From NCBI RefSeq assembly GCF_010367455.1, contig NZ_WRPR01000011.1:1-64000 (forward strand): a DNA stretch of 64,000 nucleotides, in the 5' to 3' direction. Source of the stretch: Candidatus Laterigemmans baculatus. Lineage in GTDB: Bacteria > Planctomycetota > Planctomycetia > Pirellulales > Pirellulaceae. Below are positions 53,582-63,802 of this stretch, piece after piece. Position numbers and translations under genes: made by a program. Below the pieces are notes generated by a model that was not told the DNA's origin, ran no database searches, and worked only from the letters and a program-made list of their open reading frames with translations. Within the stretch, counting starts at the first letter, position 1; each line of letters begins with the position of its first letter.

Positions 53582-56500
53582 ACGTTCCCATCGACCGCAA
53601 ATCCTCTGTCGATCCCGAGCAGCGCGCCCGCACCATCGAGTCGCTCGATCTGTCGGTTCCCGCTGAGCTGCCGATCGCCAACCACGCCGCAAAGATCGTC
53701 GAGCTGCTCCGCCAGCGGTCGACGATCGTCGTCTCGGGGGAAACCGGCAGCGGCAAAAGCACGCAGCTCCCCAAGCTGTGCCTGGCCGCCGGGCTCGGCC
53801 GCGGCGGCTTCATCGGCCATACCCAGCCGCGGCGGTTGGCGGCCCGCTCGATCGCCCACCGGCTGGCCGAGGAGCTCGGTTCGCCGCTCGGCGAGCACGT
53901 GGGCTTTAAGATCCGCTTTGCCGACCAGACGCAAGGCAAGACGCTCGTCAAACTGATGACCGACGGGATCCTGCTGGCCGAGACCCAGAGCGATCGCGAT
54001 CTCGCAGCCTACGACGCGATCATCATCGACGAAGCGCACGAGCGGTCGCTGAACATCGACTTTCTGCTCGGCTACCTGCGGCGACTCCGCGAGCGACGTC
54101 CTCGGCTGCGGACGATCATCACCAGCGCCACGATCGATGCCGAGCGGTTCGCCGAGCACTTTGCCGACGACTCCGGTCCAGCTCCGATCGTCGTCGTCGA
54201 AGGGCGATCGTACCCGGTGGAGATCCGCCATCGACCGTGGGAAGAGGTCGGCAGCGTCGACGAGGAGGGACTGCCGCAGAACTACGACCTGGCCCGCCAC
54301 GTCAACGGAGCGATCGACGAGCTGATGGCGGCCGGCTCTGGCGACATCCTGGTGTTCCTTCCGACCGAGCGGGACATCCGCGAAGTCTCCCACCGCACGG
54401 CCGGGCATTTCAAACGCCAAGGCCGCACCGGGTCGGTCGAGCTGTTGCCGCTCTACGCGCGGTTGCCGCAGAGCGAGCAGACGCGGATCTTCAACCCCTC
54501 GGGCAATACGCGGCGGATCGTGTTTGCGACCAACGTTGCCGAATCGTCGCTGACGGTTCCCGGAATCCGCTACGTCGTCGATTCGGGAACGGCCCGGATC
54601 AGCCGTTACAGCCCCCGCAGCAAGGTGCAGCGGTTGCCGATCGAGCCGGTCAGTCAGGCGAGCGCTCGCCAGCGTGCCGGGCGGTGCGGTCGCGTCGCGC
54701 CAGGGATCTGCATTCGGCTCTACAGCGAAGACGACTTCCTTAGCCGCGACGCCTACACGACGCCCGAAATCCGCCGCACCAACCTGGCCTCGGTGATCCT
54801 GCAGACCCACGTCTTGCGGCTCGGTGCGGTGGCCGACTTTCCCTTCCTCGATCCGCCTCGCCCCGAAGCGATCAGCGAAGGCTACCGGACGCTGTTCGAG
54901 ATCGGAGCGATCGACGACCGCCGGCGGTTAACGCCCATCGGCCGCACGCTGGGACGGTTGCCAGTCGATCCCCGCGTCGGGCGGATCATCCTGGCGGCCG
55001 AAGCCAACGGCGTGCTTCCCGAAGTGCTGGTGATTGCCGCGGCGCTAGAGATCCAGGACCCCCGCGAACGGCCGCCGGAAAAGAAGCAAGCAGCCGACGA
55101 GGCTCAGGCGATCTTCCAGGATCCCTCGAGCGACTTCCTCAGCTATCTGCGGCTCTGGCAGTTCTACCAAACGCAGCGCGAGAACCTCAGCCGCAACCAG
55201 CTGCAGAAGGCTTGCCGCAGCCGCTTTCTGTCCCCCAACCGAATGCGCGAGTGGAGCGACGTCTACCGCCAGCTCCGCGAGATGACTCGCAGCCTCGGCC
55301 GCGGCAACAAAGCGGGCATCGGTCCGCCGCGGATCGAGATCGACCCGCAAGATTCCGCCGCAGGAATCGTCGACGAGGTTCGCTACGCGGCGATCCACCA
55401 ATCGCTGCTCAGCGGCTTGCTCAGCGGAGTCGCGCAGGCGACGGAGAAGAACGAGTATCTCGGAGCCGGCGGGCTCAAGCTGTTCTTGTGGCCTGGCTCG
55501 GGAGTGTTTGGGGCGAAGCCGAAATGGATCGTGGCCGCCGAGTTGGTCGAGACGTCGCGGCAGTACGCCCGCTGCGTCGCCCGCATCCAACCGCAGTGGC
55601 TCGAGACGGTCGCGGCGCACTTGGTTCGCCGCAGCTACAGCGATCCGCACTGGAGCACCAAAGCGGGAGGCGCGTTCTGCTACGAGCGGGTCAGTCTGTT
55701 TGGGCTGCCGGTGGTGGTCCGCCGCCGCGTTCCCCTGGCTCCGATCGACCCGGACACGGCGCGGGCGCTGATGATCGAGCAGGGGCTGGTCGAGCGGCTG
55801 ATGCCCACGCGGGCTCGCTGCGTCACCCATAACCGGCGGCTTTGCGACGCGATCGCCGACTTGGCCGCCAAGACGCGGCGGCGGGATTTGGTCGTCGATC
55901 CGTATGCGGTCCAGCGGTTTTACCACGAGCGGCTTCCGCAGGAAGTCGTCGACCGAGCGCGGCTCGAGCGCTGGGACCGCGATCAGCCGCCGCCCGACTG
56001 GGCCCGACAACTCGGCGGCGTCGCACAGCTGATCGAGTGGCTCGACCACCCGCCCACGCTGCCCGAAGCAGGTGAGGCGACGCCCTACATGCGGCCCGAG
56101 ACGCTGATCGGTCAAGAAGAAGCAGCGATCTCGCCGCAAGCGTTCCCCGATTCGCTCGACCTCGGCGAAACCCGCTTGCCGCTCCGCTACCGGTACGAGC
56201 CGGGGGCGGCCGACGATGGCGTGACGGTGACGGTCCCGCAAGCCGCGCTGCCGCAAGTCTCCGACCACCGCCTCGGCTGGCTCGTCCCGGGATTGTTCGA
56301 GGACAAGCTGGTCGCCCTGATCAAGGCCCTCCCCAAGCGGATTCGCCGCAACCTGGTTCCCGCCGCCGACACCGCTCGCGAAGTGGCCCGCGAGCTCTCC
56401 GGGGCGGCTGGCGAAGTCCCCTTCATGCCGGCGGTCTGCCGAGCCCTTTCGGCGCGGGCCGAGATGCCGATCCGCGAGTCGGATTTCGACCAGGAAAAGC

Positions 56501-57546
56501 TGCCCGCGCACCTGCAGTTTCACATCCAAGTCGTCGACGATTCCGGGCAGCCGCTCGCCAGCGGGCGGTCGATCAGCGAGATTCGCACCCAGCTGAACCT
56601 CTCGCCCGCCGGCGACGCCGACGCGCCCGGAGAGGCGGGCGAGCTGCGAGACGAGGATCTCGACCGTGACGCAATGGTCACGTTCGATCTGGAAACGCTT
56701 CCCGAGGAAGTCATCCGCCGCCGTGGTGGAGTGCGCGTGGCGCAGTATCCAGCGCTGCTCGACCGCGGTGAAAACGTCGATGTGCGAGTGCTGGCCGATC
56801 GGGGTGCCGCCGAGCTCGCGACTCGCCGCGGGCTGATGCGGCTGTTCGCGATCGCCGAACGCAAAGAGATCCGCAGCCAAATCCGCTGGCTGCCCGACGT
56901 CGAACGCTCTCGGGTGCTGATGGCGCACGCCCTCCCGCCGGGAACGTTTGAAGCCAATCTCGGCGACCTGATCGCCCGCCGCGCGTTTGTCGACGGCGAG
57001 CCGATCGTCCGCACGGCCGAGGTTTTTGCCGCGCGGCGCGGAGAGCGTGGCCGGCGGATCGCTGAGGCGACCCAGGACATCGCCGCCTGGTTGCCCCAGC
57101 TGGCCACTGCGATTCACACCGTCCGCAGCTCACTCGAATCGGCCAAAGGTCCCGCGTTCCAAGGGCTGGTCGAGGACGTGCGTGGGCAGATCGATCGGCT
57201 GCTCGCGGCCGACTTCCTGCAGCGGACGCCGTGGGAATGGCTCCAGCACTATCCCCGCTACTTCCAAGCGATCGAATACCGCTTCGACAAGTTCCGCAGC
57301 GGAGCGATGGCCCGCGATGCCGAGCTCACGCAGTCGGTCACGGGGCTCTGGCAGCAGTACGAAGCGCTCGCTGGGGCGGGTGGCGCGGAGGAGCGGAGCC
57401 AAGCGGCGGCGGTGGAGGAGCTGCGGTGGATGCTCGAAGAGCTGCGGGTGAGTCTGTTCGCCCAGCCGCTCGGGACCTCGATCAAGGTCTCGCCGCAACG
57501 GATCGAAAAGCAGATGCAAAAGATCGCCCAAGCCGGCCACGGCTGA
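53578..57546 (+). CDS. hrpA: ATP-dependent RNA helicase HrpA
   Basis: A 1322-residue DEAH/RHA helicase of the HrpA type. Walker A GETGSGKS is at 54-61, DEAH at 151-154 (IIIDEAHERS), SAT in TIITSATID, motif V/VI in TNVAESSLTVPGIRYVVDSG and QRAGRCGRV. A helicase-associated winged helix, ratchet-like domain and OB fold (about 430-620) follow, and the remaining 700 residues are the DUF3418 C-terminal region common to long HrpA. HrpA acts on mRNA and ribosome rescue. Start GTG 53578 overlaps the thioesterase stop by 4 bp. The length agrees with E. coli HrpA (1300). Confidence 0.95.
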   Translation: MNVPIDRKSSVDPEQRARTIESLDLSVPAELPIANHAAKIVELLRQRSTIVVSGETGSGKSTQLPKLCLAAGLGRGGFIGHTQPRRLAARSIAHRLAEELGSPLGEHVGFKIRFADQTQGKTLVKLMTDGILLAETQSDRDLAAYDAIIIDEAHERSLNIDFLLGYLRRLRERRPRLRTIITSATIDAERFAEHFADDSGPAPIVVVEGRSYPVEIRHRPWEEVGSVDEEGLPQNYDLARHVNGAIDELMAAGSGDILVFLPTERDIREVSHRTAGHFKRQGRTGSVELLPLYARLPQSEQTRIFNPSGNTRRIVFATNVAESSLTVPGIRYVVDSGTARISRYSPRSKVQRLPIEPVSQASARQRAGRCGRVAPGICIRLYSEDDFLSRDAYTTPEIRRTNLASVILQTHVLRLGAVADFPFLDPPRPEAISEGYRTLFEIGAIDDRRRLTPIGRTLGRLPVDPRVGRIILAAEANGVLPEVLVIAAALEIQDPRERPPEKKQAADEAQAIFQDPSSDFLSYLRLWQFYQTQRENLSRNQLQKACRSRFLSPNRMREWSDVYRQLREMTRSLGRGNKAGIGPPRIEIDPQDSAAGIVDEVRYAAIHQSLLSGLLSGVAQATEKNEYLGAGGLKLFLWPGSGVFGAKPKWIVAAELVETSRQYARCVARIQPQWLETVAAHLVRRSYSDPHWSTKAGGAFCYERVSLFGLPVVVRRRVPLAPIDPDTARALMIEQGLVERLMPTRARCVTHNRRLCDAIADLAAKTRRRDLVVDPYAVQRFYHERLPQEVVDRARLERWDRDQPPPDWARQLGGVAQLIEWLDHPPTLPEAGEATPYMRPETLIGQEEAAISPQAFPDSLDLGETRLPLRYRYEPGAADDGVTVTVPQAALPQVSDHRLGWLVPGLFEDKLVALIKALPKRIRRNLVPAADTAREVARELSGAAGEVPFMPAVCRALSARAEMPIRESDFDQEKLPAHLQFHIQVVDDSGQPLASGRSISEIRTQLNLSPAGDADAPGEAGELRDEDLDRDAMVTFDLETLPEEVIRRRGGVRVAQYPALLDRGENVDVRVLADRGAAELATRRGLMRLFAIAERKEIRSQIRWLPDVERSRVLMAHALPPGTFEANLGDLIARRAFVDGEPIVRTAEVFAARRGERGRRIAEATQDIAAWLPQLATAIHTVRSSLESAKGPAFQGLVEDVRGQIDRLLAADFLQRTPWEWLQHYPRYFQAIEYRFDKFRSGAMARDAELTQSVTGLWQQYEALAGAGGAEERSQAAAVEELRWMLEELRVSLFAQPLGTSIKVSPQRIEKQMQKIAQAGHG

Positions 57547-57856
57547 GATAGTCGGAGCACCTTTCTTCGATCAGCCGCCGGGCGCTAGCCCGAATTAATC
57601 ATCAGCCGCCGGGCGCTAGCCCCCGGTTCCTTTCGCTCCGCTTGAGCCGACGGCGCTAGCCGCGGGTTCCGTCGCGCTATCGAAAGGATCGAACTCGGGA
57701 TGGGATGCCGCTGCAGCGCGACGTTTTCTCGCAGTCCAAACCGCATGGGGCCCGAGGCTAGCGCCTACGGCTCAACGGGCTAATCCCGCCAGGCCCCCTG
57801 ACGGGCGGCACGGTGATTGCTTTGCTCGGCGCTCGTTCCTACCTTCCCCCCCAAGG
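57547..57856. repeat. Intergenic region with mixed REP families A and B
   Basis: The 310 bp after hrpA contain two family A units (about 57572-57593 and 57601-57628; CAGCCGCCGGGCGCTAGCCC) and two family B units (57643-57667 and an inverted partner at 57751-57777). The middle part has no repeat or gene that I can see. Confidence 0.8.
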
Positions 57857-58747
57857 ATGACCGAGATGCCGACTCCGCAAGATCCCCGCACGCTCTACCC
57901 CCAGCCCCCGTTCAAGGACCAACAGCCGTTCGAAATGCCGGGCTCGAGCCAGGAGATGCGGCCGAAGCCCGACCACGGCGAAGCGTCGTACCAGGGGACC
58001 GGTAAGCTCTCGGGGATGACCGCGCTGATCACCGGGGCCGACAGCGGCATTGGGCGGGCCGTCGCGCTGGCCTATGCGCGGGAAGGCGCTCAAGTCGCGT
58101 TCAATTACCTCTGCGAACACGAGGACGCCAAGGAGACCGAGCGGCTGATTCGCGACGCCGGAGGTGAACCGCTGGTGGTCCCGGGCGATTTGCGCGAGGA
58201 GGCGTTTTGCCAGGAACTGGTCGACAAAGTCTTTGACCGCTTCGGGCGGCTCGACATCCTGGTCAACAACGCCGCCTACCAAGAGACACGGGAGTCGATC
58301 GATGAGTGGTCGACCGAAGTGCTCGACCGGATCATCCGCACGAACATCTATGGCCCGTTCTGGCTGTGCCGCGAAGCATTGCCCAAGATGAAGCCCGGCG
58401 GCAGCATCATCAACACCGTCTCGATCCAAAGCTACGAACCGTCGCCAAACCTGCTGCCCTATTCGCTGACCAAATCCGCCTTGGCCGGGTTTACCAAAGG
58501 CGTGGCCAAGCTGGCGATGGAGCAGGGAGTACGGGTCAACGCGGTGGCTCCCGGTCCGGTCTGGACGCCGCTGATCCCGGGGTCGATGCCACTCGAGAAG
58601 ATCCAGAATTTCGGCAGCAACACGCTCTTCAAACGACCGGCCCAGCCAGCCGAACTGGCTCCGTTGTACGTCTGGTTGGCCTCGCCCGAAGCCAGCTACG
58701 TCACCGCTGAAGTCTTCGGTGCCACCGGCGGCCGGACGCCGGTGTGA
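57857..58747 (+). CDS. SDR-family oxidoreductase (general stress/YghA-like)
   Basis: A 296-residue SDR with an N-terminal extension of about 45 residues (QDPRTLYPQPPFKDQQPFEM...GSSQEMRPKPDHGEASYQG) that is the mark of the YghA/GS39 branch. The Rossmann motif TGADSGIGRAVA is at about 60-71, NNAA at about 136, catalytic Tyr/Lys in PYSLTKSAL, and a C-terminal VTAEVFGATGGRTPV. The family is induced by general stress; substrates are poorly known. The start may also be the Met three codons later. It is followed by REP elements and the convergent DUF892 gene, another stress-associated protein. Confidence 0.92.
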   Translation: MTEMPTPQDPRTLYPQPPFKDQQPFEMPGSSQEMRPKPDHGEASYQGTGKLSGMTALITGADSGIGRAVALAYAREGAQVAFNYLCEHEDAKETERLIRDAGGEPLVVPGDLREEAFCQELVDKVFDRFGRLDILVNNAAYQETRESIDEWSTEVLDRIIRTNIYGPFWLCREALPKMKPGGSIINTVSIQSYEPSPNLLPYSLTKSALAGFTKGVAKLAMEQGVRVNAVAPGPVWTPLIPGSMPLEKIQNFGSNTLFKRPAQPAELAPLYVWLASPEASYVTAEVFGATGGRTPV

Positions 58748-58786
58748 GGAGGGGGAGAAGGGGTTTGCCTCTCCGGAATCGCACCA

Positions 58787-58908
58787 ATCAGCCGCCACGC
58801 GCTAGCGTCCGGTTCCTCCGTCGTCGCACCAATCAGCCGCCACGCGCTAGCGTCCGGTTCTCGCGGCGTTTTCGGGAACCGGGGGCTAGCGCCCGGCGGC
58901 TGATGAGC
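58787..58908. repeat. REP-like composite element, family A (three units)
   Basis: Two direct units (CAGCCGCCACGCGCTAGCGT at about 58791 and 58834) and one inverted unit (GGGGGCTAGCGCCCGGCGGC at about 58881). The last two form a hairpin between the convergent SDR and DUF892 genes. Confidence 0.85.
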
Positions 58909-58923
58909 CGAGAAACCACAGCC

Positions 58924-59412
58924 TTACGCCAAGGCCGCCTGGTTGATCTTGGTGCTCAGCTTGGTCAGCTTCTTGTCGGTCGCCTCTTCTTCGCTGAGGT
59001 TTTGTTTGAGCAACTCGAGGGCCTTGTCGTAGCCGAGGCATTTGGCCCAGGTGCAGAGCGTGCCGTAGGTGGCGATCTCGTAGTGCTCGACCTTTTGCGC
59101 GCAAGCGATCATCACGGCGTCGAGGACTTCCGAAGCATCCGCCTCCTTGATCATCTCTTCGGTCTCTTCGACCAGCCCGGCCATCGCTTCGCACTTTTGG
59201 GAGCGGGCCGCTTTGCCGGTATCTTCAAAGGCTTGCTCGACGCGTTCGATCTGATGCTTGGTTTCCTCGAGATGCTTTTCGAACGCTTCCCGCAGCTGCG
59301 GGCTGCTAGCCTTCTTGGCCATTTTCGGCAGCGCCTTGGTCAGCTGGCGCTCGGCGCTGAGGACGTCGCGGAGTTCATCGTAGAAGGCATCGGCCAAGTT
59401 TTCTAAAGACAT
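58924..59412 (-). CDS. DUF892 ferritin-like protein (YciE/YciF type)
   Basis: A 162-residue four-helix ferritin-like protein. Start [20 protein letters not shown], followed by Glu/His residues in [17 protein letters not shown] and [13 protein letters not shown] that are the likely di-iron ligands. Helices are rich in Glu, Lys and Ala. YciF-type proteins are stress-induced and often near catalase or SDR stress genes; the neighbouring YghA-like SDR fits. The ATG at 59412 begins the first helix; the longer frame to 59499 is not needed. The exact function is unknown. Confidence 0.92.
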   Translation of the reverse strand: MSLENLADAFYDELRDVLSAERQLTKALPKMAKKASSPQLREAFEKHLEETKHQIERVEQAFEDTGKAARSQKCEAMAGLVEETEEMIKEADASEVLDAVMIACAQKVEHYEIATYGTLCTWAKCLGYDKALELLKQNLSEEEATDKKLTKLSTKINQAALA

Positions 59413-59530
59413 CGCTCTCTCCGGTGGGGAGGCTTGAAGAATGGAAACCGCCGGGCGACACACCCGTGCCGACTGGCCTGGAACGGCGACGGTTTGCAAC
59501 TCGCATGCCAGCGGCCGAGCCAGTCGCGGC

Positions 59531-59953
59531 TCAGCGGGGCAGGGGGGCCGGCAGAGCGGTCGAGGCGATCACGGCGACCGAGGGCAGGTGCACGCCCCGC
59601 TTGGCGGCTTCGAACCGCAGCGCCCGTTCAAAATAGGGGAACGGATAGCCGGGGTTGCGGCGCTGCGAGTAGCGCATCAGGGCCAGCACCAAGCGGCGGT
59701 CGAGTTGGCCGTGGTCGACCGAGACTTCCACGCGGCGGAGGAATTCTTGCTGCTCGAATGCCGTCGCTCGCAGATTGTTCGTCAGCGTTTGCCGCAGGGT
59801 GGGCAGTCGCACGCCGCCCGGTGCCGGCACGTCGGAGCCGACCTCGGGGGCAAAGCCCAGCGGAGCGGCCGGACCGATCTGAGCCTCGGCGGTGGCTGCG
59901 GTGGCGACGAGCAGGGCGAGCGAGACGAGGCAAGCGAGAGCCGCGGATGGCAT
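59531..59953 (-). CDS. Secreted protein of unknown function
   Basis: A 140-residue exported protein. A signal peptide (about 1-24, [21 protein letters not shown]) precedes a mature region with [40 protein letters not shown] and [15 protein letters not shown]. This could be helical and bind a partner in the periplasm. No family is recognised. It is divergent from the His-rich lipoprotein gene at 60232; the 278 bp between have no gene I can support. Confidence 0.7.
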   Translation of the reverse strand: MPSAALACLVSLALLVATAATAEAQIGPAAPLGFAPEVGSDVPAPGGVRLPTLRQTLTNNLRATAFEQQEFLRRVEVSVDHGQLDRRLVLALMRYSQRRNPGYPFPYFERALRFEAAKRGVHLPSVAVIASTALPAPLPR

Positions 59954-60231
59954 AGCACTGGCTTTGGGTAAGAAGGGGGCGGTGATTCAGAAGCGGCGGG
60001 GCGCTGTTACCACTCCCCGCCTCAGCGACGCAAGAGCGGAAACGTATGCCGAAGTGTCCAGGCAAACTGGGCAATCTTTGCCAGGCCGACTTTCGCGTCT
60101 TGGTTCCGGTTGAACCGATTCTCTGGTTACTCGCGAATCCTCCGGCCGATGGTCTTTCCCGGGCGACGGTTCCAGCCGGTGACGCCTGTCTCGAACCATC
60201 TGTCAGTCTCCCGTAGAAGGACCTACTCCCG

Positions 60232-60672
60232 ATGAAACGCATCACTCTGCTCGCGGCGGCAGCGCTGCTTCTGACCGGCAGCCTGGGCTGCCACTCCAAT
60301 GGCTGCAAGACGTGCGGTCCGCACGCCGGTGGTGGCGGAGTGCTGGGTCACGGGCACCTCGGTCAAGGGCACCTCGGGCATGGGCATGCCCACGGAGGCT
60401 GCAACGTGGCCACCGGCTGTCGCGCCTGCAAGCTCGGTTGGCAGCACGGCGGCTTGGATTACTCCGAAGGTTTGGCGACCCATCATCCCGGGCACTCGTT
60501 CCCCGGTGGGCAGTCGGCTCCTTACGGGGGCGGACGACTGGGCCACCACGGGGCTCCGGTCGGCCAGTACGGACCGGCTGGACCTCCGACCGGCGCGGTC
60601 GCCTATCCCTACTACACGACCCGCGGGCCTCGCGACTTTCTGCTCGACAATCCTCCTTCGATCGGCCGCTAG
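60232..60672 (+). CDS. His/Gly-rich lipoprotein
   Basis: A 146-residue lipoprotein with lipobox TGSLGC (Cys20). The mature part is Cys-, Gly- and His-rich: GCKTCGPHAGGGG, then GHGHLGQGHLGHGHAHGG (about 39-56), CNVATGCRACKLGW, and a Pro/Tyr-rich tail with YPYYTTRGPRDFLLDNPPSI. The metal-like His/Cys spacing could bind zinc, copper or nickel, but this is inferred. The C-terminal PYYTTRGPRDFL phrase is familiar from planctomycete envelope proteins. A GAAGGA ribosome binding site lies 10 nt upstream of the ATG. Possibly a structural or metal-binding envelope protein. Confidence 0.8.
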   Translation: MKRITLLAAAALLLTGSLGCHSNGCKTCGPHAGGGGVLGHGHLGQGHLGHGHAHGGCNVATGCRACKLGWQHGGLDYSEGLATHHPGHSFPGGQSAPYGGGRLGHHGAPVGQYGPAGPPTGAVAYPYYTTRGPRDFLLDNPPSIGR

Positions 60673-60813
60673 ACTCGGCAGCGCGGAGGATTCCTTCTGC
60701 CGCCGCCGTGGGCTCGGCCCCGGCGGCTGGCTAAAATCGAGGCGTCTCGCGAGGGTGAGGCCCCAAATCGTCTTTGACTCCTTGGCCCCCACGGCTCTCT
60801 GGTCCGATCCGAC

Positions 60814-61785
60814 ATGGCGACCGACTTTCGCCTCAAGCAGCGTTTGCCCGAGCTAACCGAGCAGATCGTCCGCACCTATCGCCCCGACGATGGGTTGAAC
60901 CACTTGGGACACTGCCCGCTGCCGAGCTACAACGCGGTGGTCGAGATTCTGCACAACCTGCGGGACGTCCTGTATCCCGGCTATCGCGGCCGAGTGGGAT
61001 TGCACCAGGGGAATATCACCTACCATGTCGGCAATCTGGTCGACACGCTGCACGACGCGATGACCGTTCAGATCGGGCGGGCCCTGCAGCACGATCATCG
61101 GGTGCGGCAGACCCACGCCGACTGCGATTCGGCAGTCGACTTCGAAGCCAAGGGCCAAGCCATGGCGATCGAGCTGCTGACCCGCATCCCGCGGCTCCGC
61201 GAAGTCCTGGCGACCGACGTCCAAGCCGCTTTCGAAGGGGACCCGGCCTGCCAGACGACCGACGAGATCGTGTTCTGCTATCCGGGTTTCGAAGCGATCA
61301 CGATCTACCGGATCGCCCATGAACTGGTCCAGCTCGGCGTCCCCTTCATCCCGCGGATGATGACCGAGTGGGCGCACAAGCAAACCGGGATCGACATCCA
61401 CCCCGGAGCGACGATCGGCAACCACTTTTTCATCGATCACGGGACCGGCGTGGTGATCGGCGAGACCTGCCAGATCGGCAACCACGTGAAGCTCTACCAG
61501 GGCGTCACGCTCGGCGCGCTCAGCTTCCCCACCGATGCCGACGGCCACCTGATTCGGGGAACCAAGCGGCACCCGACGATCGAGGACCGCGTCGTCGTGT
61601 ATGCCAACGCGACGATCCTAGGCGGACGGACGACGATCGGTCATGATGCGGTGATCGGCTCGAGCGTGTGGATCACGCGGAGCGTCTCCCCGTTGACGAC
61701 CGTGACGCTGGAAAAACCCCAACTGCGGGTCCGAGGCTCCGCCGCCGAGAGCGATCTGAGCCCGGAGCTGAACTTCCAGATCTGA
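60814..61785 (+). CDS. cysE: Serine O-acetyltransferase
   Basis: A 323-residue acetyltransferase that makes O-acetylserine for cysteine synthesis. The N-terminal helical part (about 1-175) is typical of CysE/EpsC. The left-handed beta helix (about 180-310) has the hexapeptide repeats [40 protein letters not shown] and [16 protein letters not shown]; catalytic His and Asp are in FIDHGTG and the earlier IAHELVQ region. It lacks the long C-terminal tail that regulates E. coli CysE, suggesting a different or absent feedback site. The SMUG1 gene begins shortly after. Confidence 0.92.
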   Translation: MATDFRLKQRLPELTEQIVRTYRPDDGLNHLGHCPLPSYNAVVEILHNLRDVLYPGYRGRVGLHQGNITYHVGNLVDTLHDAMTVQIGRALQHDHRVRQTHADCDSAVDFEAKGQAMAIELLTRIPRLREVLATDVQAAFEGDPACQTTDEIVFCYPGFEAITIYRIAHELVQLGVPFIPRMMTEWAHKQTGIDIHPGATIGNHFFIDHGTGVVIGETCQIGNHVKLYQGVTLGALSFPTDADGHLIRGTKRHPTIEDRVVVYANATILGGRTTIGHDAVIGSSVWITRSVSPLTTVTLEKPQLRVRGSAAESDLSPELNFQI

Positions 61786-61805
61786 GTCGCCCCCTTCCTG
61801 CGAAG

Positions 61806-62590
<785 letters not shown>

Positions 62591-62594
<4 letters not shown>

Positions 62595-63799
62595 GCAACA
62601 AGCCGGCAATTGGGCAGCCGGCAGACGGGCAGCCGGCAGACGGGCAGCCGGCCGGTGGGCAGCCGGCCGGTGGGCAGCCGGCCGGTGGTAGGCGGTCCGA
62701 GGGTAACCGGGGAGCTGGCGGCCGCGGCGCCCGGGCCGACGTGCCGAACCGTTTCGAGCAGCTCCACCGCCAACCGGATCTTTCGGAGCTGGGCGAGGAA
62801 GACGCTCAGGAGCGGCTCGCGGCCCGCCCGCCGACGCTGTTCCTCAGCGACCGCAGCGTGAGTCTGATCAGCGAGAACCGCAGCCCCGACATTCCCTTTC
62901 GCTACAGCCTGAATCCTTACCGGGGCTGTGAACATGGCTGCAGTTACTGCTACGCCCGTCCGACGCACGAGTATCTGGGGATGTCGGCCGGGCTCGATTT
63001 CGAGACCAAGATCCTGGTCAAAGAGCAAGCGGTCCGGCTGCTGCTCGAGGAATTGGCCAAGCCGTCGTGGGAGCCCGCCCCGCTCACGCTCTCCGGCGTG
63101 ACCGATCCCTACCAGCCCGCCGAGCGGCAGTGGCGACTGACGCGGGGGCTGCTGCAGGCGCTCTGCGATTGCCGGCACCCGGTCAGCCTGATCACGAAGA
63201 ACGCGCTGATCGAGCGCGATCTCGATCTGCTCGCTGCGATGGCCGAAGACTCGCTCGTTCACGCGGCGATCAGCCTGACCACGCTCGACGCGCAGTTGGC
63301 GCGCGACATGGAGCCGCGGACGAGCACGCCCGAGGCTCGTCTGCGGGCCATCCGCAGCTTGACCGAAGCCGGGGTTCCGGTCCGTGTGATGGTCGCGCCG
63401 ATCGTTCCTGGGCTGACCGATCACGAACTGCCGAGCCTGCTCGAGGCGGCCGCCGAAGCCGGTGCGTGCTGCGCGGGCTACACGCTGCTGCGGTTGCCTG
63501 GAGCGGTCGAGCCGGTGTTCAGAGAGTGGCTCGCCGAAGTCCGTCCCGAAGCTCACGACCGCGTGCTGGCGAAGATTCGCGAAGCTCGCGGGGGAGCACT
63601 GAACGACGCCACTTTTGGTCGGCGGATGCGCGGCAGCGGCGAGCGAGCAGCGCAGATCGGCAACCTCTTCAAACTCTTCTCGCGACAGTACGGGTTAGCC
63701 GACGAGCCGCCGCCACAGCGAACCGATCTGTTCGTCCGCCCAAGCCGTCCCGGGCGCGATCGAAGCCCAGCGGATGGGGGCCAACTGCGGCTGTTCTGA
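62591..63799 (+). CDS. Radical SAM protein (PA0069/SplB-like)
   Basis: A 402-residue radical SAM protein. The cluster motif is GCEHGCSYC with Cys113, Cys117 and Cys120 (Cys-x3-Cys-x2-Cys). SGVTDPYQPAERQWRLTRGL, SLITKNALIERD and the C-terminal GAVEPVFREWL segments match the PA0069 family, related to spore photoproduct lyase. The N-terminus (5-35) consists of five 15-bp repeats encoding Gly-Gln-Pro-Ala-Asp/Gly (62612-62686). Start GTG 62591 overlaps the SMUG1 stop by 4 bp, so a DNA-repair role is plausible but not established. Confidence 0.9.
62612..62686 (+). repeat. 15-bp x5 in-frame tandem repeat in the radical SAM gene
   Basis: Two copies of GGGCAGCCGGCAGAC followed by three of GGGCAGCCGGCCGGT. 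They encode Gly-Gln-Pro-Ala-Asp and Gly-Gln-Pro-Ala-Gly units in the disordered N-terminus. Confidence 0.95.
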
Positions 63800-63802
63800 C
63801 CC

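Noticed and set aside
55045-57117. 690-codon open frame on the minus strand across hrpA
   Set aside because: Antisense of hrpA; the translation has no recognised domain and mirrors codon bias.
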